NCBI RefSeq assembly: GCF_001651805.1
Contig: NZ_CP015839.1
Span: 2,480,001 to 2,544,000, forward strand
Reading direction: 5' to 3'
DNA length: 64,000 nt
Source of the DNA: Marinobacterium aestuarii
GTDB taxonomy: Bacteria; Pseudomonadota; Gammaproteobacteria; Pseudomonadales; Balneatricaceae
The position numbers and the translations under genes were made by a program. How positions within the stretch are numbered: the stretch's first letter is position 1; each line of letters begins with the position of its first letter. Positions 54,794-64,000 of this stretch are shown here, in pieces. Below the pieces are notes generated by a model that ran no database searches, was not told the origin of the DNA, and worked only from the letters and a program-made list of their open reading frames with translations.

Positions 54794-55658
54794 GCCTCAG
54801 CAAACACTGACGCAACAGCTGCTGCGTTACGGTCTCTACGGGATTCTAACGGTGGCCGCACTGGTTTATCTGCTGCCCCTGTGGGTCATGCTGCTGACCT
54901 CGCTTAAGGATGTGGAAGAAATTCGCAGCGGTACCCTGTTGTCTCTGCCCGGCAGCATCAACTTTGATGCCTGGGGCAAGGCCTGGAGTGGCGCCTGCAC
55001 CGGCAGCACCTGTGAGGGCATAGCGCCGTTTTTCGTCAACTCTTTCAAGATCGTAATACCGGCGGTACTGATTTCCACCCTGATCGGCGCCCTTAACGGC
55101 TATGTGCTGTCGTTGTGGAAGTTCCGTGGCAGCGAGCTGCTGTTCGGCGCCATGCTGGTGGGCTGCTTTATTCCGTTTCAGGTCATACTGCTGCCCATGG
55201 CACGCATGTTGGCGACCCTCGGGCTGGCCAATACCACTACCGGGCTGGTGGCGGTGCATGTGACCTACGGTGTGGCCTTTACGACCCTGTTTTTCCGCAA
55301 CTTCTATGTGGGGCTGCCGAAGGAACTGATCGCGGCGGCGCGCCTTGATGGCGCCGGATTTTTCTTTATCTTCCGCCGTGTGGTGCTGCCGCTGTCGACG
55401 CCTATTATTGTCGTCTGCGTAATCTGGCAGTTCACCCAGATCTGGAACGACTTCCTGTTTGGTGTGGTGTTCTCCGGCTCTGATACGCAGCCGGTAACCG
55501 TGGCGCTGAACAACCTGGTCAATACCAGCTTTGGTGGCAAGGAATATAACGTGGATATGGCGGCGGCCCTGATGGCTGCGTTGCCAACCCTGCTGGTGTA
55601 TGTACTGGCAGGCAAATACTTTGTACGCGGTCTGACCGCCGGCGCCGTAAAAGGCTGA
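54786..55658 (+). CDS. gtsC: Glucose-type ABC permease GtsC
   Basis: 290 residues, six membrane helices, EAA loop I-A-A-A-R-L-D-G-A-G-F. GAGGAG precedes the start, which lies inside the end of gtsB. MalG-type partner of GtsB. Confidence 0.9.
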   Translation: MVKPQQTLTQQLLRYGLYGILTVAALVYLLPLWVMLLTSLKDVEEIRSGTLLSLPGSINFDAWGKAWSGACTGSTCEGIAPFFVNSFKIVIPAVLISTLIGALNGYVLSLWKFRGSELLFGAMLVGCFIPFQVILLPMARMLATLGLANTTTGLVAVHVTYGVAFTTLFFRNFYVGLPKELIAAARLDGAGFFFIFRRVVLPLSTPIIVVCVIWQFTQIWNDFLFGVVFSGSDTQPVTVALNNLVNTSFGGKEYNVDMAAALMAALPTLLVYVLAGKYFVRGLTAGAVKG

Positions 55659-55679
55659 AACAATAAGAGGTTTATTCCC

Positions 55680-56798
55680 ATGGCGAGTTTAACCATTGAT
55701 AACGTTACCAAGGCATACGGTCAGACGCAGGTGCTCAAGGGCATCAACATTGCGATCGAAAAGGGCGAGTTTCTGATCCTGGTGGGGCCCTCAGGTTGCG
55801 GCAAGTCCACCCTGATGAACAGCATTGCGGGTCTGGAAGATGTTTCAGGTGGTCGCATCCTGATCGGTGATGCCGACATTACCGAGGCCGCGCCCAAGGA
55901 TAGGGATATTGCGATGGTGTTCCAGTCCTACGCGCTCTATCCCAATATGTCGGTGCGTGAAAACATCGCCTTTGGCCTGGAGATCCGCAAGGTGCCCAAG
56001 CTTGAGCGCGAGAAGGAAGTACAGCGCGTGGCCAGCCTGCTGCAGATCGAGCCGCTGCTGGATCGCAAGCCCGGCCAGCTGTCCGGCGGACAGCGTCAGC
56101 GTGTCGCCATGGGCCGTGCCCTGGCGCGTCGCCCCAAGCTCTATCTGTTCGATGAGCCACTGTCGAACCTTGATGCCAAGCTGCGCGTTGAAATGCGCAC
56201 CGAGATCAAGAAGCTGCACCAGCGCCTGGGCACCACCATTGTGTACGTGACCCACGACCAGATCGAAGCCATGACCCTGGCGGATCGCATTGCGGTTATG
56301 CGTGGCGGTGAGCTGCTGCAACTCGGCACGCCGCAGGAAATCTACGACAACCCGGAAAATCAGTTTGTGGCAGGCTTTATGGGCTCGCCGGCGATGAATT
56401 TTGTTCCCTGCACCCTGGTGGCCAGTGACCGGGGTCTGGGCGTCGAGATCACCGACGGGGAGGGTAATCCGTCCTGGCTGCCGGTACCCAACCCTGAGCG
56501 CCTCAGTGCCTATGTCGGCAAGCAGGTGATCCTGGGTCTGCGGCCTGAAATGGTTACCGATCCGGTGCCCCACAAGGCCGACGATGCCATGGTGCAGCAT
56601 GTACCAATGAAGGTGCTGGTGACCGAGCCCACCGGCGCCGATACCATGCTGGTGTCCGAGGTCAATGGCGTTGAAATTAACTGCCGCATTAACCCCGGCT
56701 ACAGCACGCCTGTGGGCCAGGTGGTGCCGCTGATGTTCGACATGAGCAAGGTGGTGTTCTTCGATCCAACCACTGAAGAACGTATCGACCGCGCCTAA
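55680..56798 (+). CDS. gtsD: Glucose-type ABC transporter ATPase (MalK family)
   Basis: 372 residues. Walker A G-P-S-G-C-G-K-S, signature L-S-G-G-Q-R-Q-R, Walker B L-Y-L-F-D-E-P-L-S-N-L-D, C-terminal TOBE domain. Last gene of gtsABCD; no obvious terminator before the MITE-like element that follows. Confidence 0.92.
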   Translation: MASLTIDNVTKAYGQTQVLKGINIAIEKGEFLILVGPSGCGKSTLMNSIAGLEDVSGGRILIGDADITEAAPKDRDIAMVFQSYALYPNMSVRENIAFGLEIRKVPKLEREKEVQRVASLLQIEPLLDRKPGQLSGGQRQRVAMGRALARRPKLYLFDEPLSNLDAKLRVEMRTEIKKLHQRLGTTIVYVTHDQIEAMTLADRIAVMRGGELLQLGTPQEIYDNPENQFVAGFMGSPAMNFVPCTLVASDRGLGVEITDGEGNPSWLPVPNPERLSAYVGKQVILGLRPEMVTDPVPHKADDAMVQHVPMKVLVTEPTGADTMLVSEVNGVEINCRINPGYSTPVGQVVPLMFDMSKVVFFDPTTEERIDRA

Positions 56799-56835
56799 TC
56801 ACGGCGTGGTACAGGTTGAACATAAGTTCAGAAGA

Positions 56836-57024
56836 GTGCGCAGCCCTGGGAGGCTGTCCGAGAATACAGGCCGTAGCGAGAGCCGGCTGACTTGAGTTGA
56901 TTTTTTGCGGTGTTTTAAGGCGAATAGTGGTTCTATTCTACGAAAAACAGCACAAAAAACAGCCAAACTCAGGTGGTTCGCAGTAGGCTAAGTATTGTCG
57001 GGCAGTCTCCTTTGTGCTGCGCAC
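56836..57024. mobile_element. MITE-like long-hairpin element, about 190 bp, non-coding
   Basis: Terminal arms GTGCGCAGC / GCTGCGCAC, then GGAGGCTGTCCGAGAATAC (56849-56867) pairing with 56992-57010 with only one non-wobble mismatch. Further complementary stretches run inward to an apex hairpin GAATAG / CTATTC at 56922-56938. The apex is exactly central, so the element is one long imperfect palindrome. It has no reading frame. A partial copy of its left end appears near 40161. Confidence 0.7.
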
Positions 57025-57185
57025 TTGTGTCTGGTAGGCAGAGCCTGTTTAATCGCTTGGTTACCGCTAACATCCGCCTGTTGCATGGGCTTGTCGTTTT
57101 AGCTTGAAGCACTGGTGGTGACACAGGGCGGCATGTATGAGCCTCAATAGGCTGTCGAAGTGAAGCATCAAAGGGATAGAGACCG

Positions 57186-58214
<1,029 letters not shown>

Positions 58215-58260
58215 ACCGCTGGTCTCATACGCAGTTGCGTACGGGTGCTAGCCGCTGATG

Positions 58261-58304
58261 TAAACGCAAAATGCGGGGCCTTGGAGCCCCGCATTTTGCG
58301 TTTA
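58261..58304. terminator. Strong bidirectional terminator
   Basis: Perfect 19-bp stem (TAAACGCAAAATGCGGGGC and its complement), loop CTTGGA. T-rich at both 3-prime arms. Confidence 0.85.
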
Positions 58305-58365
58305 GGATTGCTGTGTACTGCTGCATTCTTGGTGGTGCTTGAGATCGCGCTAGTTGATTGTTGAA

Positions 58366-58977
58366 TTACTCGGGCGCCATGCGCTTTGGGGGGCTTGCGT
58401 CCATGGCTGGATCTGCCGGTACGGGTTCAACAGCTTCGAATTCACTGATGGGCTTGTCAGATGGTTCGAGTGCTACATAGGCTTGCGGGATGTAGTCCTC
58501 ACGGGCCTTTAGTTCTTCGCTGGAGGCATGAATTTCCAGGTAGTGCTGATCTGAAAGTTCAAGTGTATCGATGGGGACTGCTATTTCCTTGGCGCCAAAA
58601 CCGAGCAGGCCACCGGACGCAATCACTGCCTCGATGGTTTCATTGTGCCGACTGCGCACAACCTGCTTGATCTTGCCGACTTCGTTACCCAGCGGATCAA
58701 CCACCGTCATATTTGTTAGCTGATCGGGTGAAAGTGCGAAGATGGTGTTTTCGGTGGTTGTGGTGAGCGGATCCTTGTCCCCCATTTGTGGCATTTCGGT
58801 GCGCTCTGCATCCGACTCCGGCATGGGGATCGTTGTTGCCGTCGGGTCGGCGGGTACCTCCAGGCTAGCGGGTGGATTGGTGGCCGGGGATTCTGGTGTT
58901 TGTGCCGCTGGCACGGGTAACGCGATCAGGGCCGTGATGGTGGCAACCAGTAGCCTGTGAGTGCATGGATTTTTCAT
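58366..58977 (-). CDS. Exported PRC-barrel domain protein
   Basis: 203 residues. Signal peptide of about 24 residues (cleavage near V-P-A-A). A Pro/Thr-rich linker (about 25-75) is followed by a PRC-barrel (about 80-155: L-T-N-M-T-V-V-D-P-L-G-N-E-V-G-K-I-K, I-A-V-P-I-D-T-L). The acidic tail ends P-P-K-R-M-A-P-E. AGGAGG lies five bases before the ATG. PRC-barrels bind RNA or act in envelope stress; no specific role can be assigned. Confidence 0.82.
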   Translation of the reverse strand: MKNPCTHRLLVATITALIALPVPAAQTPESPATNPPASLEVPADPTATTIPMPESDAERTEMPQMGDKDPLTTTTENTIFALSPDQLTNMTVVDPLGNEVGKIKQVVRSRHNETIEAVIASGGLLGFGAKEIAVPIDTLELSDQHYLEIHASSEELKAREDYIPQAYVALEPSDKPISEFEAVEPVPADPAMDASPPKRMAPE

Positions 58978-59505
58978 AAATGCCTCCTGCCGTGTGGCTT
59001 GAGTTCATGGGGCTTGTGGCGCCAGGTGTCGCAAAGTCCCAGTGTTGTCGCTCTCGGTATCATGCTGATTTCATGCCAGAGCTTCGAGGCAGGGGTGATC
59101 TGTTGCCCTCAGTTATGAGTATAAGTGCGAGTATTTAAACGATATATTGGTGTGTTTTTTAAGTTTTTAACGGCTAACCCAGAAAGAAGATAGCCCTCAG
59201 TCGGGTATCGCCATGTTGATTATCGTCCGGGTGTTTGGCTTAGGCAGGACCCTGCCTATTGACGGGAATAGGTTGTGAAATTATGCAAGTTATTAATTTT
59301 AAAGGTGTTTAAGGGCTGCTTAGTTTGCCGCCCTAGTTATTGTGCTGCGGCCTCAGCTTTGTAGTCAGATCGCGACACTCGAAAAGCGTTATTTTTCAGT
59401 CGTTTGGGCAATACAGAAGGTTTATTGGCTCTCATCGGCGACGTTTTTTACAGAGACTGAGGTTGATCGATACGCAATGGCGGGCATGGATCCACGGCTG
59501 GATAC
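58978..59505. other. Intergenic region without recognised gene
   Basis: About 530 bp. AT-rich around 59110-59170 and 59280-59320, probably carrying the promoter of the PRC-barrel gene (reading left). Short reading frames at 59340-59570 lack ribosome-binding sites and family features. No repeat or RNA family was recognised. Confidence 0.5.
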
Positions 59506-59531
59506 AAAAAACCCGACCGTTTAGGCCGGGT
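59506..59531 (-). terminator. Terminator after the FucP-type permease gene
   Basis: Minus strand: CCCGGCC / GGTCGGG (one G-T pair), loop TAAAC, followed by T6. Confidence 0.88.
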
Positions 59532-59566
59532 GTTGTCATGGGTGAGAGCTTTCGCAATAGTGCAAC

Positions 59567-60871
59567 TTAGCGCGTTGCGGGGGCCAGCAGACCGATGCTG
59601 CGCTCGGCATTTTTGATATCGAACAGGCCGTAGCGGCCAACCACCAGGAAGCACAGCGCCGGTACGATAAAAGACAGCGCGCTGCCGTAGCTATCGATAA
59701 TAGCGCCCTGGGCCAGTGGCAGAATGGCACCGCCAAGAATGGCCATCACCAAGCCTGCGGCACCAAACTTGGTGTCCTCGCCCAGGCCTTCAAGGGCGAC
59801 GCCGTAAATGGTGGGGAACATCAGTGACAGGCAGCCGGAAATGGCTACCAGCGCCCAAACGCCGTAAATATTAGGGCTCATGATCATAAACAGACAGAGT
59901 GCAGCGGCCAGTACCGACAGGCCTGCGAGCAGGGCGCTGGCGCGGACATAGCCCATCAGCCAGGTCATGGCAAAGCGGGCGAGCAGAAACAGAATCAGGC
60001 TGTATTGCAGGAAATCGCCGCCGCGTACTTCATCCACCGACAGTGCATCCATGACGTACTGGATGGTAAAGGTCCAGACGCAGGTCTGGGCGCCGACATT
60101 GAAAAACTGTGCAATCACGCCGAAACGGTAATGACGGTTAGCCAGCAGGCGTCCCAGGGTCGCGCGAAAATGCACCTCACGGCTATGGGCGACCACCTTT
60201 TCACGGGCCGGGCGAATACGCAGCATGGCCACGGCTATCCAGATCAGTACCAGTACGCAGGCCATGCCGACATAGGGCAGCATGACGGCGTTGAGTTCCG
60301 TTGTCTGAACGGCCTGAAGCTCTGCGGCTGACATGAGCGCGCGTTCCTGCGCTGTGGCCGGATTGAGCTGGGTCAGGATCAGCGCAGCCCCCAGAAAGAC
60401 TCCTATGTTGCAACCCACAGGGTTAAACGCCTGGGCAAGGTTCAGCCGCCGGGTCGCATTCTCGACCGGCCCCATGGCAATGACAAAGGGGTTGGCGGAG
60501 GTTTCGAGTATCGACAGCCCTGCTGCCAGGATAAAAAGGGCAGCAAGAAAATAGCCATAGGCCATCGACTGGCTGGCGGGGTAGAACATGAAGGCGCCGA
60601 GTGCTGCGAACCCCAGCCCGGTCAGAACCCCTGTCTTGTAGGAAAAGCGCCGGTTGATAAAGGCCGCTGGCAGTGCCAGGCAGAAGTAGGCACCGTAGTA
60701 GGCGAATTGCACCAGGGCGGATTGAAGCGAGCTCATGGTGAAGATCTTGCTGAACACCTTGACCAGCGGATCCGTCATGTTGGCGGCCACGCCCCAGGCG
60801 GCGAAGCAGGTGGTGAGCAGAATAAAGGGCAGAATCATGTCCCGAAAGACCAGCGGTGTTTTCTTGTTCAT
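59567..60871 (-). CDS. FucP/GluP-family sugar:H+ symporter (MFS, FHS family)
   Basis: 434 residues, about 12 membrane helices; family signatures include N-P-F-V in L-E-T-S-A-N-P-F-V and the N-L-A-Q-A-F-N-P-V-G motif. The ATG at 60871 (M-N-K-K-T) has AAGG six bases upstream; 60925 has none. Substrate may be fucose, glucose, galactose or another hexose; no adjacent catabolic genes decide. Confidence 0.86.
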   Translation of the reverse strand: MNKKTPLVFRDMILPFILLTTCFAAWGVAANMTDPLVKVFSKIFTMSSLQSALVQFAYYGAYFCLALPAAFINRRFSYKTGVLTGLGFAALGAFMFYPASQSMAYGYFLAALFILAAGLSILETSANPFVIAMGPVENATRRLNLAQAFNPVGCNIGVFLGAALILTQLNPATAQERALMSAAELQAVQTTELNAVMLPYVGMACVLVLIWIAVAMLRIRPAREKVVAHSREVHFRATLGRLLANRHYRFGVIAQFFNVGAQTCVWTFTIQYVMDALSVDEVRGGDFLQYSLILFLLARFAMTWLMGYVRASALLAGLSVLAAALCLFMIMSPNIYGVWALVAISGCLSLMFPTIYGVALEGLGEDTKFGAAGLVMAILGGAILPLAQGAIIDSYGSALSFIVPALCFLVVGRYGLFDIKNAERSIGLLAPATR

Positions 60872-61085
60872 AAGCGCCTTGTCACTAAAGCGTCCGCAGG
60901 ACGGCAGTTGGGTTTCAGCCGACATTGGGCCACGGCAAGATCAACCTGAAATGAACGGCACGGGGCTACTTTGTAATTTTTGTAATCTGGCTGCTGTGTC
61001 ATCAGGGCACGATAGCCGCGTCAGCAGCAGGCAGATTTCAGCCGGCCTGCTACTATGAGCGCTCTGGCATTCAGGGAGGCACGCC

Positions 61086-61433
61086 ATGACAACAGATAAC
61101 ATTCTTTTTCCCGCGCTGGTGCAGCATCAGGACGATGCTGAGTTGAGCTTTATCGCAAGCCCGGAGGATTGGGCCAGATGTGCGCTGGAAGCTCATTTTT
61201 ACCGCGGCGTTCAACCCGGTGATCGGCTGATCGACAGCCAGGGACGCGTCTACTGGCTGTGCTGCGCAGGCGCTGTGGTAAAGGTAGAGCGCAGCGATGA
61301 GCTGTTGTCGCTGCCCCAGGTGCTGGCGCTGGTGCGCGGCCATGCGGCGCTGCAGAACAATTGCTGTGCCGGCAAGCTAGGGGCCCGGGATTTTAGTGAA
61401 GCGATACATCTTGTAGCGCACTTAACTGATTGA
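61086..61433 (+). CDS. DUF4144-like protein
   Basis: 115 residues. The general layout (F-P-A-L-V-Q-H-Q-D-D-A-E-L-S-F, then G-D-R-L-I-D-S-Q-G-R-V-Y) matches DUF4144 proteins as I recall them. Soluble and cytoplasmic, function unknown. GGGAGG precedes the ATG. Three cysteines (C-C-A-G, N-N-C-C) are spread over the C-terminal half. Confidence 0.7.
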   Translation: MTTDNILFPALVQHQDDAELSFIASPEDWARCALEAHFYRGVQPGDRLIDSQGRVYWLCCAGAVVKVERSDELLSLPQVLALVRGHAALQNNCCAGKLGARDFSEAIHLVAHLTD

Positions 61434-61490
61434 TAAAAAATGATTCCTGTAACACACTTTGCCTGACTCAAAGTATTCATACAGGACATC

Positions 61491-62240
61491 ATGGCTGACT
61501 TTAAAACCCATACACTCGTGGCCACCGTCATCAGCGGCGGGCTGGGTATCGCGGCGCTGGCTAGCGGCATGGCGACGCCTTCAGAGGCATTTTGCTATTG
61601 GTTGGCGGGTACCCTGGGGGGCTTGCTGCCGGATATTGATTCCGATGAATCCCTGGCGCTGCGCATCGTCTTTCGGCTCTTCGGTGCCCTGGTGGCGGCT
61701 TTGCTGGCGTTTTACTGGATGACGACGCTGCCGGTCTGGCAGGTTGTGCTGTTGTCCGCTGTTAGCTATTTGCTGGTGCGTTTTGTGCTGTTATGGATGT
61801 TTGCCCGCATTACCGTTCACCGTGGCCTGCTGCACAGCCTGCTGGCCAATCTGCTGTTTGGCGTTATCGCCGTCTTGCTGTCGTACCATCTGTTTGCGCT
61901 GGACGTACGACTGGCCTGGGGCATCGGCGGTTTTGTGGTCATGGGCGCCACTGTGCATCTGTTGCTGGATGAAATCTACAGCGTGGATTTATCCGGTATG
62001 CGCATTAAGCGCTCTTTTGGCACGGCACTGAAACTCACCGACTGGCAACAACCCGGCCTGTCGCTGCTGATGCTGCTGTGCAGCCTGGGCGGTTTCTGGT
62101 TGAGTCCTGGGGCCAGCACCTGGCTGCAGGGACTGGATCTTGCGTTGCCGGGCCTGGCGGTGCCGGCGATGGATGTGCAGAGCTTGCAGGAGTTGATGGC
62201 CTGGCTGCGTCGAGGGTGGCAGGGACTGCGCGCGGCCTGA
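61491..62240 (+). CDS. YdjM-type membrane-bound metal-dependent hydrolase
   Basis: 249 residues, about five to six membrane helices. Motifs of the LexA-binding inner-membrane hydrolase-like (YdjM) family: H-T-L at the start, G-G-L-L-P-D-I-D-S-D, H-R-G-L-L-H-S and H-L-L-L-D-E. The conserved His/Asp residues would bind a metal. AGGA precedes the ATG. Substrate unknown. In E. coli ydjM is SOS-regulated; no LexA box was recognised here. Confidence 0.82.
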   Translation: MADFKTHTLVATVISGGLGIAALASGMATPSEAFCYWLAGTLGGLLPDIDSDESLALRIVFRLFGALVAALLAFYWMTTLPVWQVVLLSAVSYLLVRFVLLWMFARITVHRGLLHSLLANLLFGVIAVLLSYHLFALDVRLAWGIGGFVVMGATVHLLLDEIYSVDLSGMRIKRSFGTALKLTDWQQPGLSLLMLLCSLGGFWLSPGASTWLQGLDLALPGLAVPAMDVQSLQELMAWLRRGWQGLRAA

Positions 62241-62282
62241 TGCCCTGGTTGTTGTCGGAATTTCAAAAAACAGGATAGATGC

Positions 62283-62732
62283 ATGACAGAGACTCGGGTG
62301 GCAGGCCTCAATAAGAAAACAGACCAGGCGTCTATTGGCCTGATGGGTATTCACCATGTGGCGATCATCAGCCAGGATTATGCCCGCTCACGCCGCTTCT
62401 ATGTTGATCTGCTGGGGCTTGAGGTCATCGATGAAAACTACCGAGCCGCGCGGGACTCCTACAAGCTGGATTTGCGATTGCCCTGCGGCGCACGCATCGA
62501 GTTGTTTTCCTTCACGGATGCGCCACCAAGGCCCAGTTACCCCGAAGCCCAGGGCCTGCGTCATCTGGCCTTTGCCGTGGCGGATATCGAAGCTGCGGTG
62601 GCCTACCTTGAGTCTCACCAGGTGGCGGTGGAACCCATCCGGGTGGATGAATACAGCGGCCAGCGCTTCACCTTCTTCAGTGATCCGGATGCGCTGCCGC
62701 TGGAACTGTACCAAGTGACGGCTGGCGTCTGA
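62283..62732 (+). CDS. VOC-family protein, YaeR/GloA2 type
   Basis: 149 residues. I-H-H-V-A-I-I-S-Q-D-Y near the N-terminus, I-E-L-F-S-F, G-L-R-H-L-A-F-A-V and L-P-L-E-L-Y-Q carry the two His and two Glu expected to bind the metal. A 20-residue N-terminal tail precedes the domain; a start closer to M-G-I-H-H (62343) is possible, but AGGA favours 62283. Confidence 0.82.
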   Translation: MTETRVAGLNKKTDQASIGLMGIHHVAIISQDYARSRRFYVDLLGLEVIDENYRAARDSYKLDLRLPCGARIELFSFTDAPPRPSYPEAQGLRHLAFAVADIEAAVAYLESHQVAVEPIRVDEYSGQRFTFFSDPDALPLELYQVTAGV

Positions 62733-62761
62733 GCGGCGGGAATCGCGAGGATACTGGGAAT

Positions 62762-62782
62762 GCCGGGGCTATGCGCCCCGGC
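62762..62782. terminator. Hairpin between convergent genes
   Basis: GCCGGGGC / GCCCCGGC, 5-nt loop, between the VOC gene (plus) and the oxidoreductase (minus). Only a weak T-run follows on the plus side. Confidence 0.6.
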
Positions 62783-62796
62783 AAACACTCTTTGAG

Positions 62797-63762
62797 TTAA
62801 CCCTTGCGGGCGTTGGCGCGAATCTGATCCAGCACCGCTATGACTGCCGCAGATTGCTCCAGATTGTTCCAGGCCTTGCCGGATTCGATCTGCTGGGCAA
62901 AGGCGCTGACCATGCTGGCGTACTGGTTCTGCGGTGCAATCTCGATCACCTCGCCAGCTCCGATCCCGCCTTCAGGCGCCAGGCGAATGCGCACGCCTTC
63001 GTTGGGTGCATTGAAGGGAATCTCCAGTTCTGCCCAGCCCTTGCTACCCAGCATCAGCAGGCGCTGATAGCGCGCGCCCTGGGTGCAGACGGTCAGGCTC
63101 AGGGTACGGCCCTGGCCATAGTCCAGCAGAGCACTGGTCTGACGATCAATACCAAACTGCGGATCAAGATCGATGCTGCTCTGTACGCCCACAGGCTCGG
63201 CACCGAAGCACCAGCGCCCGGCCAGAACCGCATAGCAGCCGATATCCAGCAGCCCGCCGCCGCCCCATTCGGGCACGTTGCGTACATTGGTTTCGTCGCT
63301 CAGGCCATAGCTGAATACGGCATGCAGCGCCCGCAGGTCGCCGATGGCGGGCAGAATGCGCTGGTGGATGGCGCTCCACTGAGCGTGATGGCACACCATA
63401 AAGGCTTCCATCAGGGTACCGTCGAAGTTGGCCGCAGCGTCGAGTAGCGGCTGCAGGTCGGCGCTATTCAGCGCAATGGGCTTTTCACACAGGACATGCT
63501 TGCCTGCGGCCATGGCCTTGATGGCCCAGGGCACATGCAGGTGATTGGGGAGTGGAATATAGACCGCATCCACCTGATTATCGGCCAGCAGTGCCTCGTA
63601 GCTGTCGTAGCTGCTGGGCGCACCGACGCTCTGGGCGAAGGCCTGGGCCTGGTTCAGCGAACGTGATGCCACCGCCTGAATGGGATAGCCGGCTTCCAGA
63701 ATGGCCGGTGCTATCTGGGTACGGGCGATCTTGGCACTGCCCATAATTCCGAATCGAATCAC
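62797..63762 (-). CDS. Gfo/Idh/MocA-family oxidoreductase
   Basis: 321 residues. N-terminal Rossmann fold (F-G-I-M-G-S-A-K-I-A), active-site region C-E-K-P-I-A with the family Lys, and a C-terminal alpha/beta domain with D-I-G-C-Y-A-V. GTG start at 63762 with GGGAG upstream. NAD(P)-dependent oxidation of a sugar, inositol or related dihydrodiol is possible; substrate unknown. Confidence 0.85.
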   Translation of the reverse strand: MIRFGIMGSAKIARTQIAPAILEAGYPIQAVASRSLNQAQAFAQSVGAPSSYDSYEALLADNQVDAVYIPLPNHLHVPWAIKAMAAGKHVLCEKPIALNSADLQPLLDAAANFDGTLMEAFMVCHHAQWSAIHQRILPAIGDLRALHAVFSYGLSDETNVRNVPEWGGGGLLDIGCYAVLAGRWCFGAEPVGVQSSIDLDPQFGIDRQTSALLDYGQGRTLSLTVCTQGARYQRLLMLGSKGWAELEIPFNAPNEGVRIRLAPEGGIGAGEVIEIAPQNQYASMVSAFAQQIESGKAWNNLEQSAAVIAVLDQIRANARKG

Positions 63763-63929
63763 TGATTAGTACTCCCTGACTGATGTAGGCTGCGAGGACT
63801 TTCCACCTGGGTCGCCATCAAGTCAAGGCTTAACAGCCTGTTAGCCAGGGTGGCAGGGGCTTTTAGTATGAAGTTGACGTAAGCGTAATGGGTGTTATGC
63901 TCGGTGCTCGTTTTCAAGGGGAGAACCGC

Positions 63930-64000
63930 ATGACCCGAGCCCTGATTATCGCCGCCGTACGCACCCTGGATTCGCTGGGGTCGCAACAGCATTGTCTGGA
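63930..64000 (+). CDS. Unidentified gene, start only
   Basis: The first 23 codons (M-T-R-A-L-I-I-A-A-V-R-T-L-D-S-L-G) run off the right edge. The ATG follows AGGGGAG at good spacing, so a gene start is likely. It resembles the N-terminus of several families loosely; no call is made. Confidence 0.6.
   Translation, partial: MTRALIIAAVRTLDSLGSQQHCL

Noticed and set aside
59340-59570. Short plus-strand frames in the region after the PRC-barrel gene
   Set aside because: No ribosome-binding site; they run into a terminator and the end of the FucP-type gene.

Overview
This 64 kb window looks like the chromosome of a GC-rich marine gammaproteobacterium, probably Oceanospirillales/Marinobacterium-like or a close relative of Pseudomonas. 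That assignment is an inference. It rests on a Pseudomonas-style glucose locus (zwf-pgl-eda, hexR, gltR/gtrS, gtsABCD), an ectoine-type uptake system, a periplasmic amine dehydrogenase and many sensor/regulator pairs. No rRNA, tRNA, CRISPR array or prophage was seen.

Layout. (1) 1-2604, minus: an ectoine/hydroxyectoine-type ABC importer (ehuBCD plus the start of ehuA). (2) 2903-11987: an amine-oxidation island. A quinohemoprotein amine dehydrogenase operon (qhpA-D-C-B, plus strand) is divergent from a phenylacetaldehyde-type aldehyde dehydrogenase. It is followed by a sigma-54 activator. Both divergent transcription units have near-perfect -24/-12 promoters, and two copies of one 17-bp motif lie between them. 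(3) 12091-17474, minus: an OFA-family MFS transporter preceded by a sensor kinase and an NtrC-type regulator, again with a sigma-54 promoter and paired upstream palindromes. (4) 17585-25792, minus: an orphan sugar-binding protein, a VOC protein, a fructose-type ABC importer (frcBCA), and a hybrid kinase with an OmpR-type regulator.

(5) 26052-41772: a sucrose/fructoside region. It has a LacI-type repressor, an ABC importer, a cytoplasmic GH32 beta-fructosidase, a carbohydrate porin, a second LacI-type regulator and a fructokinase. Two complete insertion sequences (ISAs1 family and IS5 family) have landed here. The porin is broken by an internal frameshift and by the IS5 copy. Two small secreted cysteine-rich proteins and a cluster of hairpins lie between the second LacI gene and the fructokinase. 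(6) 41941-45786, minus: a membrane-anchored solute-binding protein with a GGDEF/EAL protein. (7) 46071-56798: glucose uptake and the upper Entner-Doudoroff pathway. (8) 56799-64000: a long-hairpin MITE-like element, an aldo-keto reductase, a PRC-barrel protein, a FucP-type permease, a DUF4144-like protein, a YdjM-type membrane protein, a VOC protein, a Gfo/Idh/MocA oxidoreductase and the start of one unidentified gene.

How it fits together. Regions 4 to 7 form a carbohydrate-catabolism neighbourhood. Fructose, fructosides and glucose enter by separate ABC systems, are hydrolysed and phosphorylated in the cytoplasm, and feed zwf-pgl-eda under HexR and GltR/GtrS. edd and glk are not in the window. 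Region 2 turns primary amines into aldehydes in the periplasm and then acids in the cytoplasm, probably under one sigma-54 activator. The best candidates for undescribed biology are the two sigma-54 regulatory architectures, the LacI operator placed inside a coding sequence, the solute-binding protein/GGDEF-EAL pair, the possible orphan binding protein/TorS-like kinase partnership, and two structured non-coding elements.
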